Assembly (NCBI RefSeq): GCF_003339865.1
Contig: NZ_QPKV01000004.1
Span: 248,001 to 312,000 of the forward strand
Origin: Pedobacter chinensis
GTDB lineage: Bacteria > Bacteroidota > Bacteroidia > Sphingobacteriales > Sphingobacteriaceae
Length of the DNA stretch: 64,000 bases
Direction: 5' to 3'
The notes beneath the pieces are model-generated. The model was not told the origin of the DNA. It ran no database searches and saw nothing but the letters and a program-made list of their open reading frames with translations. The position numbers and the translations under genes are program-made. Below are positions 7,941 to 16,976 of this stretch, piece by piece (position 1 is the stretch's first letter; each line of letters starts with the position of its first letter).

Positions 7941-9102
7941 TCAGCAAATTTATAATTTGTTTAACTTGTATTTCGAAAGACCAATGCTGAATCATTTTTT
8001 TACTTTCTATGCCCATCGTGGTTAATCTGGCTTTATCTTTTAACAGATTTTGTAGCTTACTTTTTAAATCAGAAAAATTATTGGCCACGAAAACTTCGCC
8101 ATTTACCCCGGCTTTAACAAGATCAGGAGCACAGCCTACTTTATTTGACACCAATACTGCTTTTCCACAGGCCATGGCCTCGTTTACGGCTAAACCCCAT
8201 GTTTCGCCTGGCCCCTTAGAGGGTAGACAAAATAAATCACAAGCCTGATACACCGCCGGCATCAGGCTTTGGTTCTGAAAATCCATAAAATGCACGTGTG
8301 TCATGCTGAGCTTAGTCGAAGCATCTTTTTTAACTTTAGATTTCAGAGCATCCTCTAACTTACCGTTTCCTACAAACAATAAGTGAACATTTTCTAAATT
8401 TAATTTTCGAAAAGCGGCTAATAACAACTCTGGATTTTTCTTAGATTCTAGTTTTCCAGCAAATAAAATAAGAACATCATCAGTTTTTATATTTAATTGT
8501 TCTCTTAAAGTATTGCTTTCTATTCTCCGATCTGCTGCAAAGCGATCATTATCTATTGCATGTGGAGCAAAAATGAGTTGCTGTGGTTTTAGACCAGACT
8601 TTTCAAAATAGGCCTTGTTCGCGGTTCCTACGTAAAATGCTTTATCTACATGCCGGTAGACCCATTTTAGAAACAAGCTACGTAAAAGCTGTTTTAATCC
8701 TTTTTGCTCATCAATTAGTGTTGAATCGCCCCTAAACCAGATCGGTATTTTACCTTTAAAATAACGCAGGGCGGATAAATGACTTTGATAAGCCCAGCCG
8801 TAGATCAGGATGGCAGCTGGATCGAAATTTTTAATGCTGCTGATTAATGCTGGATTGATAATACCATTAAAATGATGTGAACCAGGATCCTTAGCGGTAT
8901 TGTTTAAAAACTCATAATTATAGCCAACTAATAAGGGAATATCCCATTCAATGTGCTGCTTAAAATCGGGGTCATATTTTGCTTCAGCTCCCTTTTCTCC
9001 CCAGGTGTAAAATACTTTCAGATCACAATTTTTGGCCAATTGCTGGTATAAGGGAATATAGTATTGAATAGGATGGGTAGAAATGATGGCAAGCTTTTTC
9101 AA
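7927..9102 (-). CDS. GT4 glycosyltransferase
   Basis: This 391-residue GT-B enzyme has an N-terminal ISTHPIQYYIPLYQQLA acceptor-site loop and the C-terminal GETWGLAVNEAMACGKAVLV donor motif (E-x7-E). The start is TTG at 9102, directly against the stop of the FkbM gene. A REP-like element is embedded in frame (8299-8327) and encodes DASTKLSMTHV, which interrupts an otherwise standard linker between beta strands. Likely role: addition of one sugar to the growing lipid-linked repeat unit in the cytoplasm. HPIQYYIP-type starts are common among transferases next to exosortases, but I cannot assign sugar specificity. Confidence 0.85.
   Translation of the reverse strand: MKKLAIISTHPIQYYIPLYQQLAKNCDLKVFYTWGEKGAEAKYDPDFKQHIEWDIPLLVGYNYEFLNNTAKDPGSHHFNGIINPALISSIKNFDPAAILIYGWAYQSHLSALRYFKGKIPIWFRGDSTLIDEQKGLKQLLRSLFLKWVYRHVDKAFYVGTANKAYFEKSGLKPQQLIFAPHAIDNDRFAADRRIESNTLREQLNIKTDDVLILFAGKLESKKNPELLLAAFRKLNLENVHLLFVGNGKLEDALKSKVKKDASTKLSMTHVHFMDFQNQSLMPAVYQACDLFCLPSKGPGETWGLAVNEAMACGKAVLVSNKVGCAPDLVKAGVNGEVFVANNFSDLKSKLQNLLKDKARLTTMGIESKKMIQHWSFEIQVKQIINLLNETN
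8299..8327. repeat. REP-like element inside a GT4 coding region
   Basis: TCATGCTGAGCTTAGTCGAA (8301-8320) plus GCATC matches the same element family as 6081, 6298, 1382 and 32984. It sits in frame in the 7927-9102 gene. Confidence 0.7.
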
Positions 9103-9990
9103 TTAAACAGACTGATTAAAAATTGTAAACGGAACTGCACTTTTTAACCGGTAAACTACATACGCCAAATCTCTGATATAAATAGTGTTGTGTGTGCCAA
9201 ATGTATCAAGTTCCTCAATTTTTCTTTCTATGGGGTGGTACTCATAAGGTTTAAAACCATGGCTTAAAAGTTTTGCATGGATCTGATTATCATCATATCC
9301 ATATCTGCCACCACTCCCATTCAGTTCAATAATGATCGCTTTTAATGCTTTATCATTTAAGATTTGATCAGCACCTTTTAACACTGCTGTTTCGAATCCT
9401 TCCACATCTATTTTAATCAAAGCTGGATTGTTTGCCGGATAATAATTATCTAAAAAAACGATAGGGACTAAAATCGAATTTTGGTGCTCCTGATCTTCCA
9501 GAATTACATGGTTTGTGGTATCTTCTTCAGCTGTAAACCGGAGATTTCCCTCTTCACTACCGACTCCCTTGTTCTCAATGGTTACTAAATCATTAAGTTT
9601 GTTCAGATTGATGTTTTTCTTCAGGATATGGTATGTAGTTGGGACTGGTTCAAAAGAAATGGTTTTAGAACGACAAACTCCCGAAGCTAATAAAGTATAA
9701 GCGCCTACATTTGCTCCTACATCAAAAAATGTATCTTCATTTCTTAAAAAGTGTAATAAAAAACCCATGTCGTTAAACTCGTGAAGGCCAGTGTAGATAT
9801 TACCTGTAATGCCAGTTAAGCCACTTTTTGCAAAGAAATGGATGCCGTTTATAAATTTTACTTTTTGAAAACCACTAGTTAACCTACTTCTAATTTGCCA
9901 GCTTATAAATTTAAAATATGCCCTTAATAAATGCCTTTTTGCTAAAGGGTGTTCGTGTATAAAACCGAATGTCCTTTTAATGGCATTCAT
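9103..9990 (-). CDS. FkbM-family SAM methyltransferase
   Basis: This 295-residue protein has the Rossmann SAM site FFDVGANVGAYTLLASGVC near residue 88-106, SFEPVPTTYHILKKNI (acidic loop) and PALIKIDVEGFE, the hallmark of the FkbM family. In EPS clusters these enzymes usually O-methylate a sugar hydroxyl or a sugar-linked acid. It overlaps the upstream glycosyltransferase by 4 bp (ATGA) and abuts the downstream one, so all three are coupled. The acceptor is unknown. Confidence 0.85.
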   Translation of the reverse strand: MNAIKRTFGFIHEHPLAKRHLLRAYFKFISWQIRSRLTSGFQKVKFINGIHFFAKSGLTGITGNIYTGLHEFNDMGFLLHFLRNEDTFFDVGANVGAYTLLASGVCRSKTISFEPVPTTYHILKKNINLNKLNDLVTIENKGVGSEEGNLRFTAEEDTTNHVILEDQEHQNSILVPIVFLDNYYPANNPALIKIDVEGFETAVLKGADQILNDKALKAIIIELNGSGGRYGYDDNQIHAKLLSHGFKPYEYHPIERKIEELDTFGTHNTIYIRDLAYVVYRLKSAVPFTIFNQSV

Positions 9991-11261
9991 TTAATAACCT
10001 GATTAAATAATTCACATTGTTTTTTGGTCAACTTTTCTGCACTATAAGATTTTAAGTGATTAGAGTTACGGTTTATAACTTGAGGAATATGATCTATAAT
10101 TTGCTCAAAGGCAGATATTAATTTTTGCATAGCACCATTTTCCGTATATTTTATCACACTTCCAGCACCAGAATTTTCTATTGCACTTACCGCTGGGCTA
10201 TCAAGTTTAAATATGCTAATTAATGGTTTACTTGCTGAGATATAAGTATATATTTTAGATGGATTATATGATGTTTCATCAGAGCCTAATATCATTAACG
10301 CATTTGCTTTTTTTAATAAATATAAAGAATCAAAATATCCAATTCTAGTAACTCTTTCTGTAACACAATCTTCAACTTTATGGTTTTTTGCTATCGGTAA
10401 TACAGTAGCTTTCCCCTCATTATCTGGGGCGTAACTCGTGCCTATAAAATAGAAATGTAGTTTTTTATATAAGTGAATTTGCTCTTGTCTTAAATAAGCC
10501 AAAGTTTTACATAGAAAAGAAATGCTTTCCTTCATGATATCACCTACCGCGCCAGTATAAATAATATTTATTTTATGATCCTTTAAATCGATAACCTGAT
10601 TTTGAATATATTGATCTGCGATTTTAAAATCAGTTTCATTTACTCCAAATGGAACAATTGCAAAAGGTACATTCTTTATGATGGGATATCTTTGAAACAA
10701 ATCGTCAACATAATGTTTGGTAACACTAATTAAACCATCGACGCTTTTTAGGGCGATAGGTTCCAAATATTTATTTAAACGATAAGAGAACCAATATTTT
10801 TTTGGTCTTTCATTTTTAGGTTTATTTTGATAATAATTGCTATGCCAGGGATCTTGCATATCGATTACGTAAGGGATGTTAAATTTTTCTTTCCAATGCT
10901 TTCCTAAGATGCAAATTGGAAATTGAGTGGTAGAAAAATAGATTAGATCAAATTTTTCTTTTTTTAATAATCTATCAACGTAATTTTTATAAAATAACAA
11001 TGATCGAATAGCAATGCTACCTAACCCAAATTTGCTCGTTATTTTTTTAGAGAAAGCATTAACTAGATGTATTTTAATATTTTTGGGGACAGAGTGTAAC
11101 AACAATTTATCTTTGGTCAGATCAGAAAATTTCGGATTTACACAAACAACTTCTGCAGCCCAGCCAAATTTTTCAAAATACGGTAAACTTGTTCTGATCC
11201 TCTGCATATCTGCAGCATTGGATGGAGGGAAGTAAGGAGAAATAATAAGCAACTTACGCAT
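9987..11261 (-). CDS. Glycosyltransferase, GT4-like
   Basis: A protein of about 424 residues opens with KLLIISPYFPPSNAADMQRI, the N-terminal loop of one group of GT-B enzymes. It includes YVIDMQDPWHS and the C-terminal ASKPLISIFKLDSPAVSAIE, where the E-x7-E motif is less regular than in classical GT4 proteins. A TTG at 11264 precedes the ATG at 11261; I chose the ATG, which gives an 8-bp overlap with the upstream stop. The composition is markedly AT-rich, as in the following block. Specificity is unknown. Confidence 0.8.
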   Translation of the reverse strand: MRKLLIISPYFPPSNAADMQRIRTSLPYFEKFGWAAEVVCVNPKFSDLTKDKLLLHSVPKNIKIHLVNAFSKKITSKFGLGSIAIRSLLFYKNYVDRLLKKEKFDLIYFSTTQFPICILGKHWKEKFNIPYVIDMQDPWHSNYYQNKPKNERPKKYWFSYRLNKYLEPIALKSVDGLISVTKHYVDDLFQRYPIIKNVPFAIVPFGVNETDFKIADQYIQNQVIDLKDHKINIIYTGAVGDIMKESISFLCKTLAYLRQEQIHLYKKLHFYFIGTSYAPDNEGKATVLPIAKNHKVEDCVTERVTRIGYFDSLYLLKKANALMILGSDETSYNPSKIYTYISASKPLISIFKLDSPAVSAIENSGAGSVIKYTENGAMQKLISAFEQIIDHIPQVINRNSNHLKSYSAEKLTKKQCELFNQVIK

Positions 11262-12525
11262 CAATATTAAGCTTTAAAGCAATTTTTTCAATCAATTTTT
11301 CTCTATAGTTCTCCCACTGCCAGGATTTAGCTTTGTTATGGGCATTAGTACTCATTTTTTTTAATTGATCTTTATTAGCTATGCACCAATTTATTTTATC
11401 TAATAAATCCTGATCGTCTCCAGCATTAATTAATAAGCCATCATGTCCATGCTTAATTAGATCAGGACCTGCAGAATTCCTACTTGCAATCACTGGTAAT
11501 CCCCTTGCCATTGCTTCAGTAATTACCATTCCAAAGCCATCTGCTAAGGTCGGGAAAACAAAAACATTTGCTTGGTCATATAGTTTATTCAATTCAGATT
11601 GATGCACAAAATCGATTAATTTTACATTACTTGGTAGATTTGCGGTAAGTAGGTCTGGTAGGAGATTTTTGCCAACAAGTGTTAACAATAAATCGGCATT
11701 ATCTGAAAAATGATTATTCCATATTTCAATTAAAAGGTGGGTGCCCTTATTTACACTTAATGATCCGGCATATAAGAAATGTATCTTAGGTATAACATTT
11801 GGATAGTTGATTTGAACAGCTGGTTTAGGAAATGCTAGGGGAACAATAATGATTTTTCTTTCATCTACATTGCCATCAACTAATGTTCCTTTGGTAAAGG
11901 ATGAATTACATATAATTAAGTCTGCTAAATCATGTTCTTTCTTCTTTCTAGCATTTCGTCTTAATAAATGCCTACCTGTTAACCTTTTTATATATGCAGA
12001 TCTTAGATTAGGATATTTTTCAAATTGTTGATCAATTAATGTATTAACAGCTCCATAATGTCTACTGGTTTGTTCTAAAATTCTAAAAATCCCCAACTTT
12101 TTTGCTCTTTCAAAGGTATACATTGCAGCATGTTCATATGAATGAATAATCTTTATTTTTTTACTTAATTTGCTTGCTACCCATTTATCAAAACTAAGTT
12201 CTGCCCATTCCCATATTTTATCTGTAGTTGTTAAAGATAAATAGCGAACTGCAAATAATCTGATTATTTCTTTATAAGGGTACAGTTTAATTTTTTTTGA
12301 AGAAATTTCGCTAAAATTTCGATTTTTAAACTTATAAATAATTTTTGGAGCAAGTAAACGAATAATTTTAACCCACTTGCTATTTTCATGAATAATTATA
12401 GTTGTAAACATTTGAGCTAACCAACCTGCTTCATCATAAGCTTTAATGGTTTCACTGGTAAATTTTCCAATACCAGGAAAGGAATGTAATACTGCTGATT
12501 TCAAGTTTTGTTCATCCTTTATCAT
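11254..12525 (-). CDS. GT4 glycosyltransferase
   Basis: A retaining GT-B enzyme with LHSFPGIGKFTSETIKAYDE at its start, IHFLYAGSLSVNKGTHLLIE in the donor domain and ADGFGMVITEAMARGLPVIA (E-x7-E) near the end. A TTG-initiated longer frame to 12573 would overlap the upstream gene by 52 bp. The ATG at 12525 makes an ATGA stop/start overlap and matches family N-termini, so I use it (about 423 residues). It is part of the AT-rich, tightly coupled block. Confidence 0.85.
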   Translation of the reverse strand: MIKDEQNLKSAVLHSFPGIGKFTSETIKAYDEAGWLAQMFTTIIIHENSKWVKIIRLLAPKIIYKFKNRNFSEISSKKIKLYPYKEIIRLFAVRYLSLTTTDKIWEWAELSFDKWVASKLSKKIKIIHSYEHAAMYTFERAKKLGIFRILEQTSRHYGAVNTLIDQQFEKYPNLRSAYIKRLTGRHLLRRNARKKKEHDLADLIICNSSFTKGTLVDGNVDERKIIIVPLAFPKPAVQINYPNVIPKIHFLYAGSLSVNKGTHLLIEIWNNHFSDNADLLLTLVGKNLLPDLLTANLPSNVKLIDFVHQSELNKLYDQANVFVFPTLADGFGMVITEAMARGLPVIASRNSAGPDLIKHGHDGLLINAGDDQDLLDKINWCIANKDQLKKMSTNAHNKAKSWQWENYREKLIEKIALKLNIDA

Positions 12526-13733
12526 TTTAGATCTGAAATTTTTCTCAATAACTTTGTCTGTTCTATATTCCAATTGAATTTAGTTTTTGCTGCATATAGT
12601 GAAGCTTTTTTTGCATATGTCAACGATTCTGGATTTTTAGCCCATTGATTCAAGACTTCCCTTACTTTGGGATCACTTTGTGTAATGAGCTTACCTGTAT
12701 CTGGAATTTGATCCATTACCCATTGCTGGCCTGCAGTATTAGTAGCTAGTATAGCTAACCCAGCATTTAAATACTGAAAGAGCTTATTGGTAATGCAAAT
12801 ATTTCTATTTATGGGTTCATTTTGTTCCAATGCTAACCCAACATCAAAATTATACAACCATTTTTGTAAGCTGATGGGATCGCATTGTTGATAAAAATGT
12901 ATTTGTGCATGCCATTTTTTATCAATTAAACTTAGTAATATTTCTTTGGTTTTATCAGAATGGGAACCTCTTAAGTGAAACTCAAAATTTAAAGTATTTA
13001 GATGGTCTAGATGTTTAAAAAAACTTTGTAAGCCCCTATTTAGACCCAATGTTTGAGAAAACCAGACAATTTTTATTGAATGATGGACATTCCCAAGTCG
13101 ATATTTCTCATCGAATGGAAAAACATTGTTAATAGTGAATATTGTTTTATTTGGGTAAAGCTGTTTATAGGCCTGAGTAATTAAGGGGCTAGCGGTACTG
13201 ATATAGACAGAATCTGGAAGAAAATAATTTTCAAGATTTTCAATTTTTTTTTGAAAAAATATCTCATTGCTTTCTCCCCTATGAAAATCTTCGGCGTCAA
13301 AGGCATATTTTGATTGATGAAACTTAGCAGCCCATGCTATGGCTGGTAAAGCGCCTATGGTATGACCTATAAACAAATCTGCTTTTACACTTTTTAGCAT
13401 TCTTCTCATTTCTGGGAGCATCCTACTAAACTCCAACCATCTCATATCAGGTAATGCTATTTTTAATATGCTTGAAATTTTTAAACGAAAAGACGAGAGG
13501 GATCTATTAATTATTCCTTTTATGTTACTTGTTTCGAAATTTATAACATGAATCTTAGCTCCTGATAAAGATCTAAAAATTTGAATATCAAATTCAGATA
13601 AAAATTTTAGATTTTGAGAACAAATAATATGGACTTGATAACCTGAATCTAATAACGCTCGAGCTTCTTTAACAAGTCTTGGATTAGAGCTTAAATGACT
13701 TATTGTAACTAATCCAATTGTTTTAATCCTCAT
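12522..13733 (-). CDS. Glycosyltransferase family 1/4-like protein
   Basis: This 403-residue protein has a GT-B outline: GLVTISHLSSNPRLVKEARA at the N-terminus, KIVWFSQTLGLNRGLQSFFK at the domain junction and LFQYLNAGLAILATNTAGQQ in the C-terminal donor domain. The usual E-x7-E motif is replaced by LEQNEPINRNICITNKLFQ, so it belongs to a divergent branch. It probably adds a sugar to the repeat unit. It is coupled to the next gene by ATGA. A 123-bp gap separates it from the gene before it in transcription order. Confidence 0.75.
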   Translation of the reverse strand: MRIKTIGLVTISHLSSNPRLVKEARALLDSGYQVHIICSQNLKFLSEFDIQIFRSLSGAKIHVINFETSNIKGIINRSLSSFRLKISSILKIALPDMRWLEFSRMLPEMRRMLKSVKADLFIGHTIGALPAIAWAAKFHQSKYAFDAEDFHRGESNEIFFQKKIENLENYFLPDSVYISTASPLITQAYKQLYPNKTIFTINNVFPFDEKYRLGNVHHSIKIVWFSQTLGLNRGLQSFFKHLDHLNTLNFEFHLRGSHSDKTKEILLSLIDKKWHAQIHFYQQCDPISLQKWLYNFDVGLALEQNEPINRNICITNKLFQYLNAGLAILATNTAGQQWVMDQIPDTGKLITQSDPKVREVLNQWAKNPESLTYAKKASLYAAKTKFNWNIEQTKLLRKISDLK

Positions 13734-13856
13734 TTTTAGCTACTTTTTATGTTAAATTATTACCAGAACTTATATATAATGTCATTAGCAGCGCTAAATG
13801 GTTTTAAACAGCGCCTTTTTATCTTGCGGCATATAATTACAGTTGTCATAGCGATT

Positions 13857-14795
13857 TTATTTATTTCCTTTGATTTTTCTTAAAATGTAGGAAGGACTTC
13901 TTTTTAAGTAATAAACCATGTTTGTTATCATCATTTTAATTGGACCATATAGTTCTTTTACATAAAATTTTTTATAAAAGCCAGTATTTGTAATATAGAA
14001 TTCATTAGGTATTTGCTTCCATGATGGGTAGGTAAAATATGGTTTTCTTTTATTCATTACATAATGAAAATATGCAATGTTCTTTTTTTGATAGCATAAG
14101 TTCCCATCTTTAAACTTGATCAATTCATGGTTTAGTAAATTTTCACAAATAATGGTTTCAAAGGATGCTTTTATATTTTCTAAATTATTCTCATGTGCTA
14201 CCAAGTAAGTAAAAGATGATTTTGGTAACTCCAATTTATTTAAGCCTTGCCACATATCTTCAACATGGCTTGTTTCATCAATTCCTTCATAGGCTTCACT
14301 TTTAATCAACAGATCAAAATTTTCTAATTTTTTAAATAGCAAATTATTGTAAATATTGTTTTTAATAAAGGTAAGTGAACCTGAAACGATTTCTTCTCTT
14401 GCTGATATCACATCATAATCCTTATCGATTTTTGGAAAGTAAAAAGAATCTAGTGACCCATATATTAAATCTATATCTCCGAAGCCCCAATAATCATAAT
14501 TTTTTATATGCTCATTAAATAGATGCCCATATGTTGGTTTAAAATCACAGAGCTTATAAGAAGATGATAATTCATAGTTAGGAATATTTAATCTTTCTGA
14601 GATTAAGCTAGAAATTTCATGCAACTCTTTTTTTATAAATTTAACATTTGGAGGGTAATTTCGAGGAGTTTTGCAATTGGTTATAAATAAAACGGTCAAC
14701 CATTTGTTATTACTGCAACCTTTAAGATATAAATCAAGGTATTTAGGCCAACTTCCAAAATATGGCAGTATTAATATCATCTTTTTATTAATCAT
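13857..14795 (-). CDS. DUF6625-like putative glycosyltransferase
   Basis: About 312 residues starting MINKKMILILPYFGSWPKYL, the opening typical of a family I recall as DUF6625, often found in capsule clusters. YWGFGDIDLIYGSL contains a D-x-D pair that fits a metal-dependent GT-A-like site, and YFHYVMNKRKPYF lies near the C-terminus. A TTG frame extends to 14825, but the ATG at 14795 fits the family start. Likely a transferase of unknown specificity. It is followed in transcription by a 123-bp gap. Confidence 0.65.
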   Translation of the reverse strand: MINKKMILILPYFGSWPKYLDLYLKGCSNNKWLTVLFITNCKTPRNYPPNVKFIKKELHEISSLISERLNIPNYELSSSYKLCDFKPTYGHLFNEHIKNYDYWGFGDIDLIYGSLDSFYFPKIDKDYDVISAREEIVSGSLTFIKNNIYNNLLFKKLENFDLLIKSEAYEGIDETSHVEDMWQGLNKLELPKSSFTYLVAHENNLENIKASFETIICENLLNHELIKFKDGNLCYQKKNIAYFHYVMNKRKPYFTYPSWKQIPNEFYITNTGFYKKFYVKELYGPIKMMITNMVYYLKRSPSYILRKIKGNK

Positions 14796-14899
14796 ACTAA
14801 TTAAATGATTGGGGAATAAAAGCAAATAGTAAGTATTAGTTTATTTCGAATTGAAATATATTTTTTATTTTATATCAATGGGCATTAAACTTTTGACTG

Positions 14900-15046
14900 C
14901 TATAGAGTAGATTTAGACTTTATATTATAGATAATTGCTTTGGACCATTTTATAGCTGGTTTTTCTCCAAGAAGCAGATGGAATATACATACTCCAACAG
15001 CAGCAATGGCTCGCACAAAATGTACCTTGTTTAATTCTGACTTCAC
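14900..15046 (-). pseudogene. N-terminal remnant of an acyltransferase-3 (OafA-type) gene
   Basis: The minus strand reads 48 codons from a GTG that overlaps the upstream TGA (GTGA). The first part, LNKVHFVRAIAAVGVCIFHL, matches the opening transmembrane helix of acyltransferase-3 enzymes (R-A-I-A-A, then H). A TAG ends it after 48 codons, whereas intact family members have about 350 residues. The ~75 bp after the stop hold no recognisable continuation. I read it as the 5' relic of an O-acyltransferase gene lost by deletion; an intact acyltransferase lies at 20023-21084. Confidence 0.6.
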
Positions 15047-15819
15047 TTGTTTAGCATATTTTTAAAATTCATAATTAGACTTTTCATCTTAGAACGAAAA
15101 AAATGTCTATAAATCCTATTTGGAATTTGATTTAAGTATGTCTTGAAAAGCATTCTCCATAAAAGAATCCCTTTTTTATCAATATACCTAATTGCTTGTA
15201 AATTGACATGATTTTGTATGGAATAGCCATCTCTTACGGTTGGCCATTTATAACTAGATATGTAGTGCTTAGTTGAGGTTTTAATATACTCAAATTCCCA
15301 TGGAGATTTTAACTTATTACTTAATCCCAATTTACATAGTTCTATTAAGTAATCCAATTTAAAAAGCCCGACTCCGATCTGTGAATAAAATAGCCAATCA
15401 TCTGAAGTTTCTGAAAATAATTGATTCTTGTGAGTAATGTTAAAAAAGAATTCATTTTCATAATGAGGGAAATATAAAAAACTCCAATCTAAATCTATGA
15501 AAGCATCTTCAATTAATTGTAATCGTTCCAAATCAATGTGTTTTAGAGGGGTTAAGTCTTCCAACATAAAATATACAATGTTAGAATTTTTAAAATCCTT
15601 TTTAAAATCAAGCAAACCCTGGTGCAATAAATCCATCCAAGAGAGATTGGCATCATATCTATATATTTTTTCACACTTATCTGTTTTTGCGAAACTTTTA
15701 TTATCACTAATTACATAGATTTTCCCATGGTTTTTCCAAGTGATATCCATTAATGTCACTGATGGATCGATAAACTTCTCCATTTTGTTATAGGTAGATA
15801 TAATTATCGGAATGCTCAT
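15043..15819 (-). CDS. Putative GT-A-type glycosyltransferase, unclassified
   Basis: This 258-residue protein starts MSIPIIISTYNKMEKFIDPS, which suggests a GT-A nucleotide-binding strand. It also has IYVISDNKSF and IVYFMLEDLTPLKHIDLERL, where the ED may act like a DxD motif, and WSFLYFPHYENEFFF. It is short and lacks a classical GT2 signature. Its position between glycosyltransferases, with a 1-bp overlap to the preceding gene, supports a role in repeat-unit assembly. I do not recognise a named family. Confidence 0.55.
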   Translation of the reverse strand: MSIPIIISTYNKMEKFIDPSVTLMDITWKNHGKIYVISDNKSFAKTDKCEKIYRYDANLSWMDLLHQGLLDFKKDFKNSNIVYFMLEDLTPLKHIDLERLQLIEDAFIDLDWSFLYFPHYENEFFFNITHKNQLFSETSDDWLFYSQIGVGLFKLDYLIELCKLGLSNKLKSPWEFEYIKTSTKHYISSYKWPTVRDGYSIQNHVNLQAIRYIDKKGILLWRMLFKTYLNQIPNRIYRHFFRSKMKSLIMNFKNMLNK

Positions 15820-16976
15820 TAATATTGACTTAGCATGTCTATCAATTCTTTTTTATCTTGATATAATCTTAAGTCATATCCTTTATTTGCCCATATTCTC
15901 ATATCTCCTAAGTCATTGGCAATTACTGGCAGGTGTTTTTTAAAGGCCTCATATAAAACAAATGGCCCTGTTTCGTACCATATGGAAGGAATACAAATAA
16001 CATCAATAGTATCATAAAATGCTTCCACTTCTTGTTGTGATAAATTATAGTTCCAATAAATATTTGAGTGTTTTTTAGTTATTAGTTGCTGAAAATAAGA
16101 GTCTTGTTTGTCTGCAATAATTCCGGCAATATGTAATTCTAAGTTGGGGTTATTAACAGCTTTAAAAGCATTAATTAAAATATGTAAACCCTTTTCATGG
16201 CTAATCCTCCCTATAAACCCTAATTTTATTTTTCCTGGTTCTTTTGGTGTAGATTTAATACTTTGACTTTTGGGGTCGACAACTTCCATCTGTTGGGTCA
16301 TTACCAGTTTTGAAAGGTCAATCCCATTCTTGATAAATATTTCTTTTTGCCATTCTGTGAAAATGTAAATTACATCGCAAAGCTCGTTTAAGCGGATTAC
16401 ATCTTTTTGCTTTTGTTTAACTACATTCGCCAAAGCTGTTGGATAATTGGCTTGGAGTATCAAACTTGCCATCAGACTAGCCATTTCTTTATGGATTTTT
16501 TTCTTGTTGATGTAACAAGCAAGGCACCTATGTTCAATGATTTTTCCATCGCACGCTTTTTTGCCAAATAGCATTAAATCACCATGAATGCAAGTTATTC
16601 CCGGTATATGAGCTGTAAAATAAATTGTAGAGCTTAGCGATTTTGCAATTTCGAAATGAAAAAAATTAAAACTAGGGGTTAAAGTATGAAAATGTACGAT
16701 TTCTGGTTTTTCGTAAATTAGGATGTTTTCAAACCTTTTAATGTTTGGAGAACCCTGTCGACCAGAGATTATAGCTTTTGAATAATTCGATTCGATTAAT
16801 ACAGTTTTTACAATAATTCCTTTATAAAAATAATCTGAATTTTCTTCTTCACTAACCGTAATAACACAAACCTCATTATCTTGTCGCATTAATTCTTTGG
16901 CAAGCTGGTAAACATATTTTTCAGTCCCACCTTTCCCATGCGGATAGAAATATTCAGAAACTAAACAAACTTTCAT
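15819..16976 (-). CDS. GT4 glycosyltransferase
   Basis: This 385-residue GT-B enzyme has the classic VCLVSEYFYPHGKGGTEKYV acceptor loop. A four-cysteine stretch (ITCIHGDLM, KACDG, HRCLACYINK) lies in the middle; such Cys-rich insertions are known in EPS GT4 enzymes of unclear purpose. Donor-domain signatures are KLGFIGRISHEKGLHILINA and ETGPFVLYEAFKKHLPVIA (E-x7-E). It overlaps the upstream GT2 gene by 4 bp. Specificity is unknown. Confidence 0.85.
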   Translation of the reverse strand: MKVCLVSEYFYPHGKGGTEKYVYQLAKELMRQDNEVCVITVSEEENSDYFYKGIIVKTVLIESNYSKAIISGRQGSPNIKRFENILIYEKPEIVHFHTLTPSFNFFHFEIAKSLSSTIYFTAHIPGITCIHGDLMLFGKKACDGKIIEHRCLACYINKKKIHKEMASLMASLILQANYPTALANVVKQKQKDVIRLNELCDVIYIFTEWQKEIFIKNGIDLSKLVMTQQMEVVDPKSQSIKSTPKEPGKIKLGFIGRISHEKGLHILINAFKAVNNPNLELHIAGIIADKQDSYFQQLITKKHSNIYWNYNLSQQEVEAFYDTIDVICIPSIWYETGPFVLYEAFKKHLPVIANDLGDMRIWANKGYDLRLYQDKKELIDMLSQY

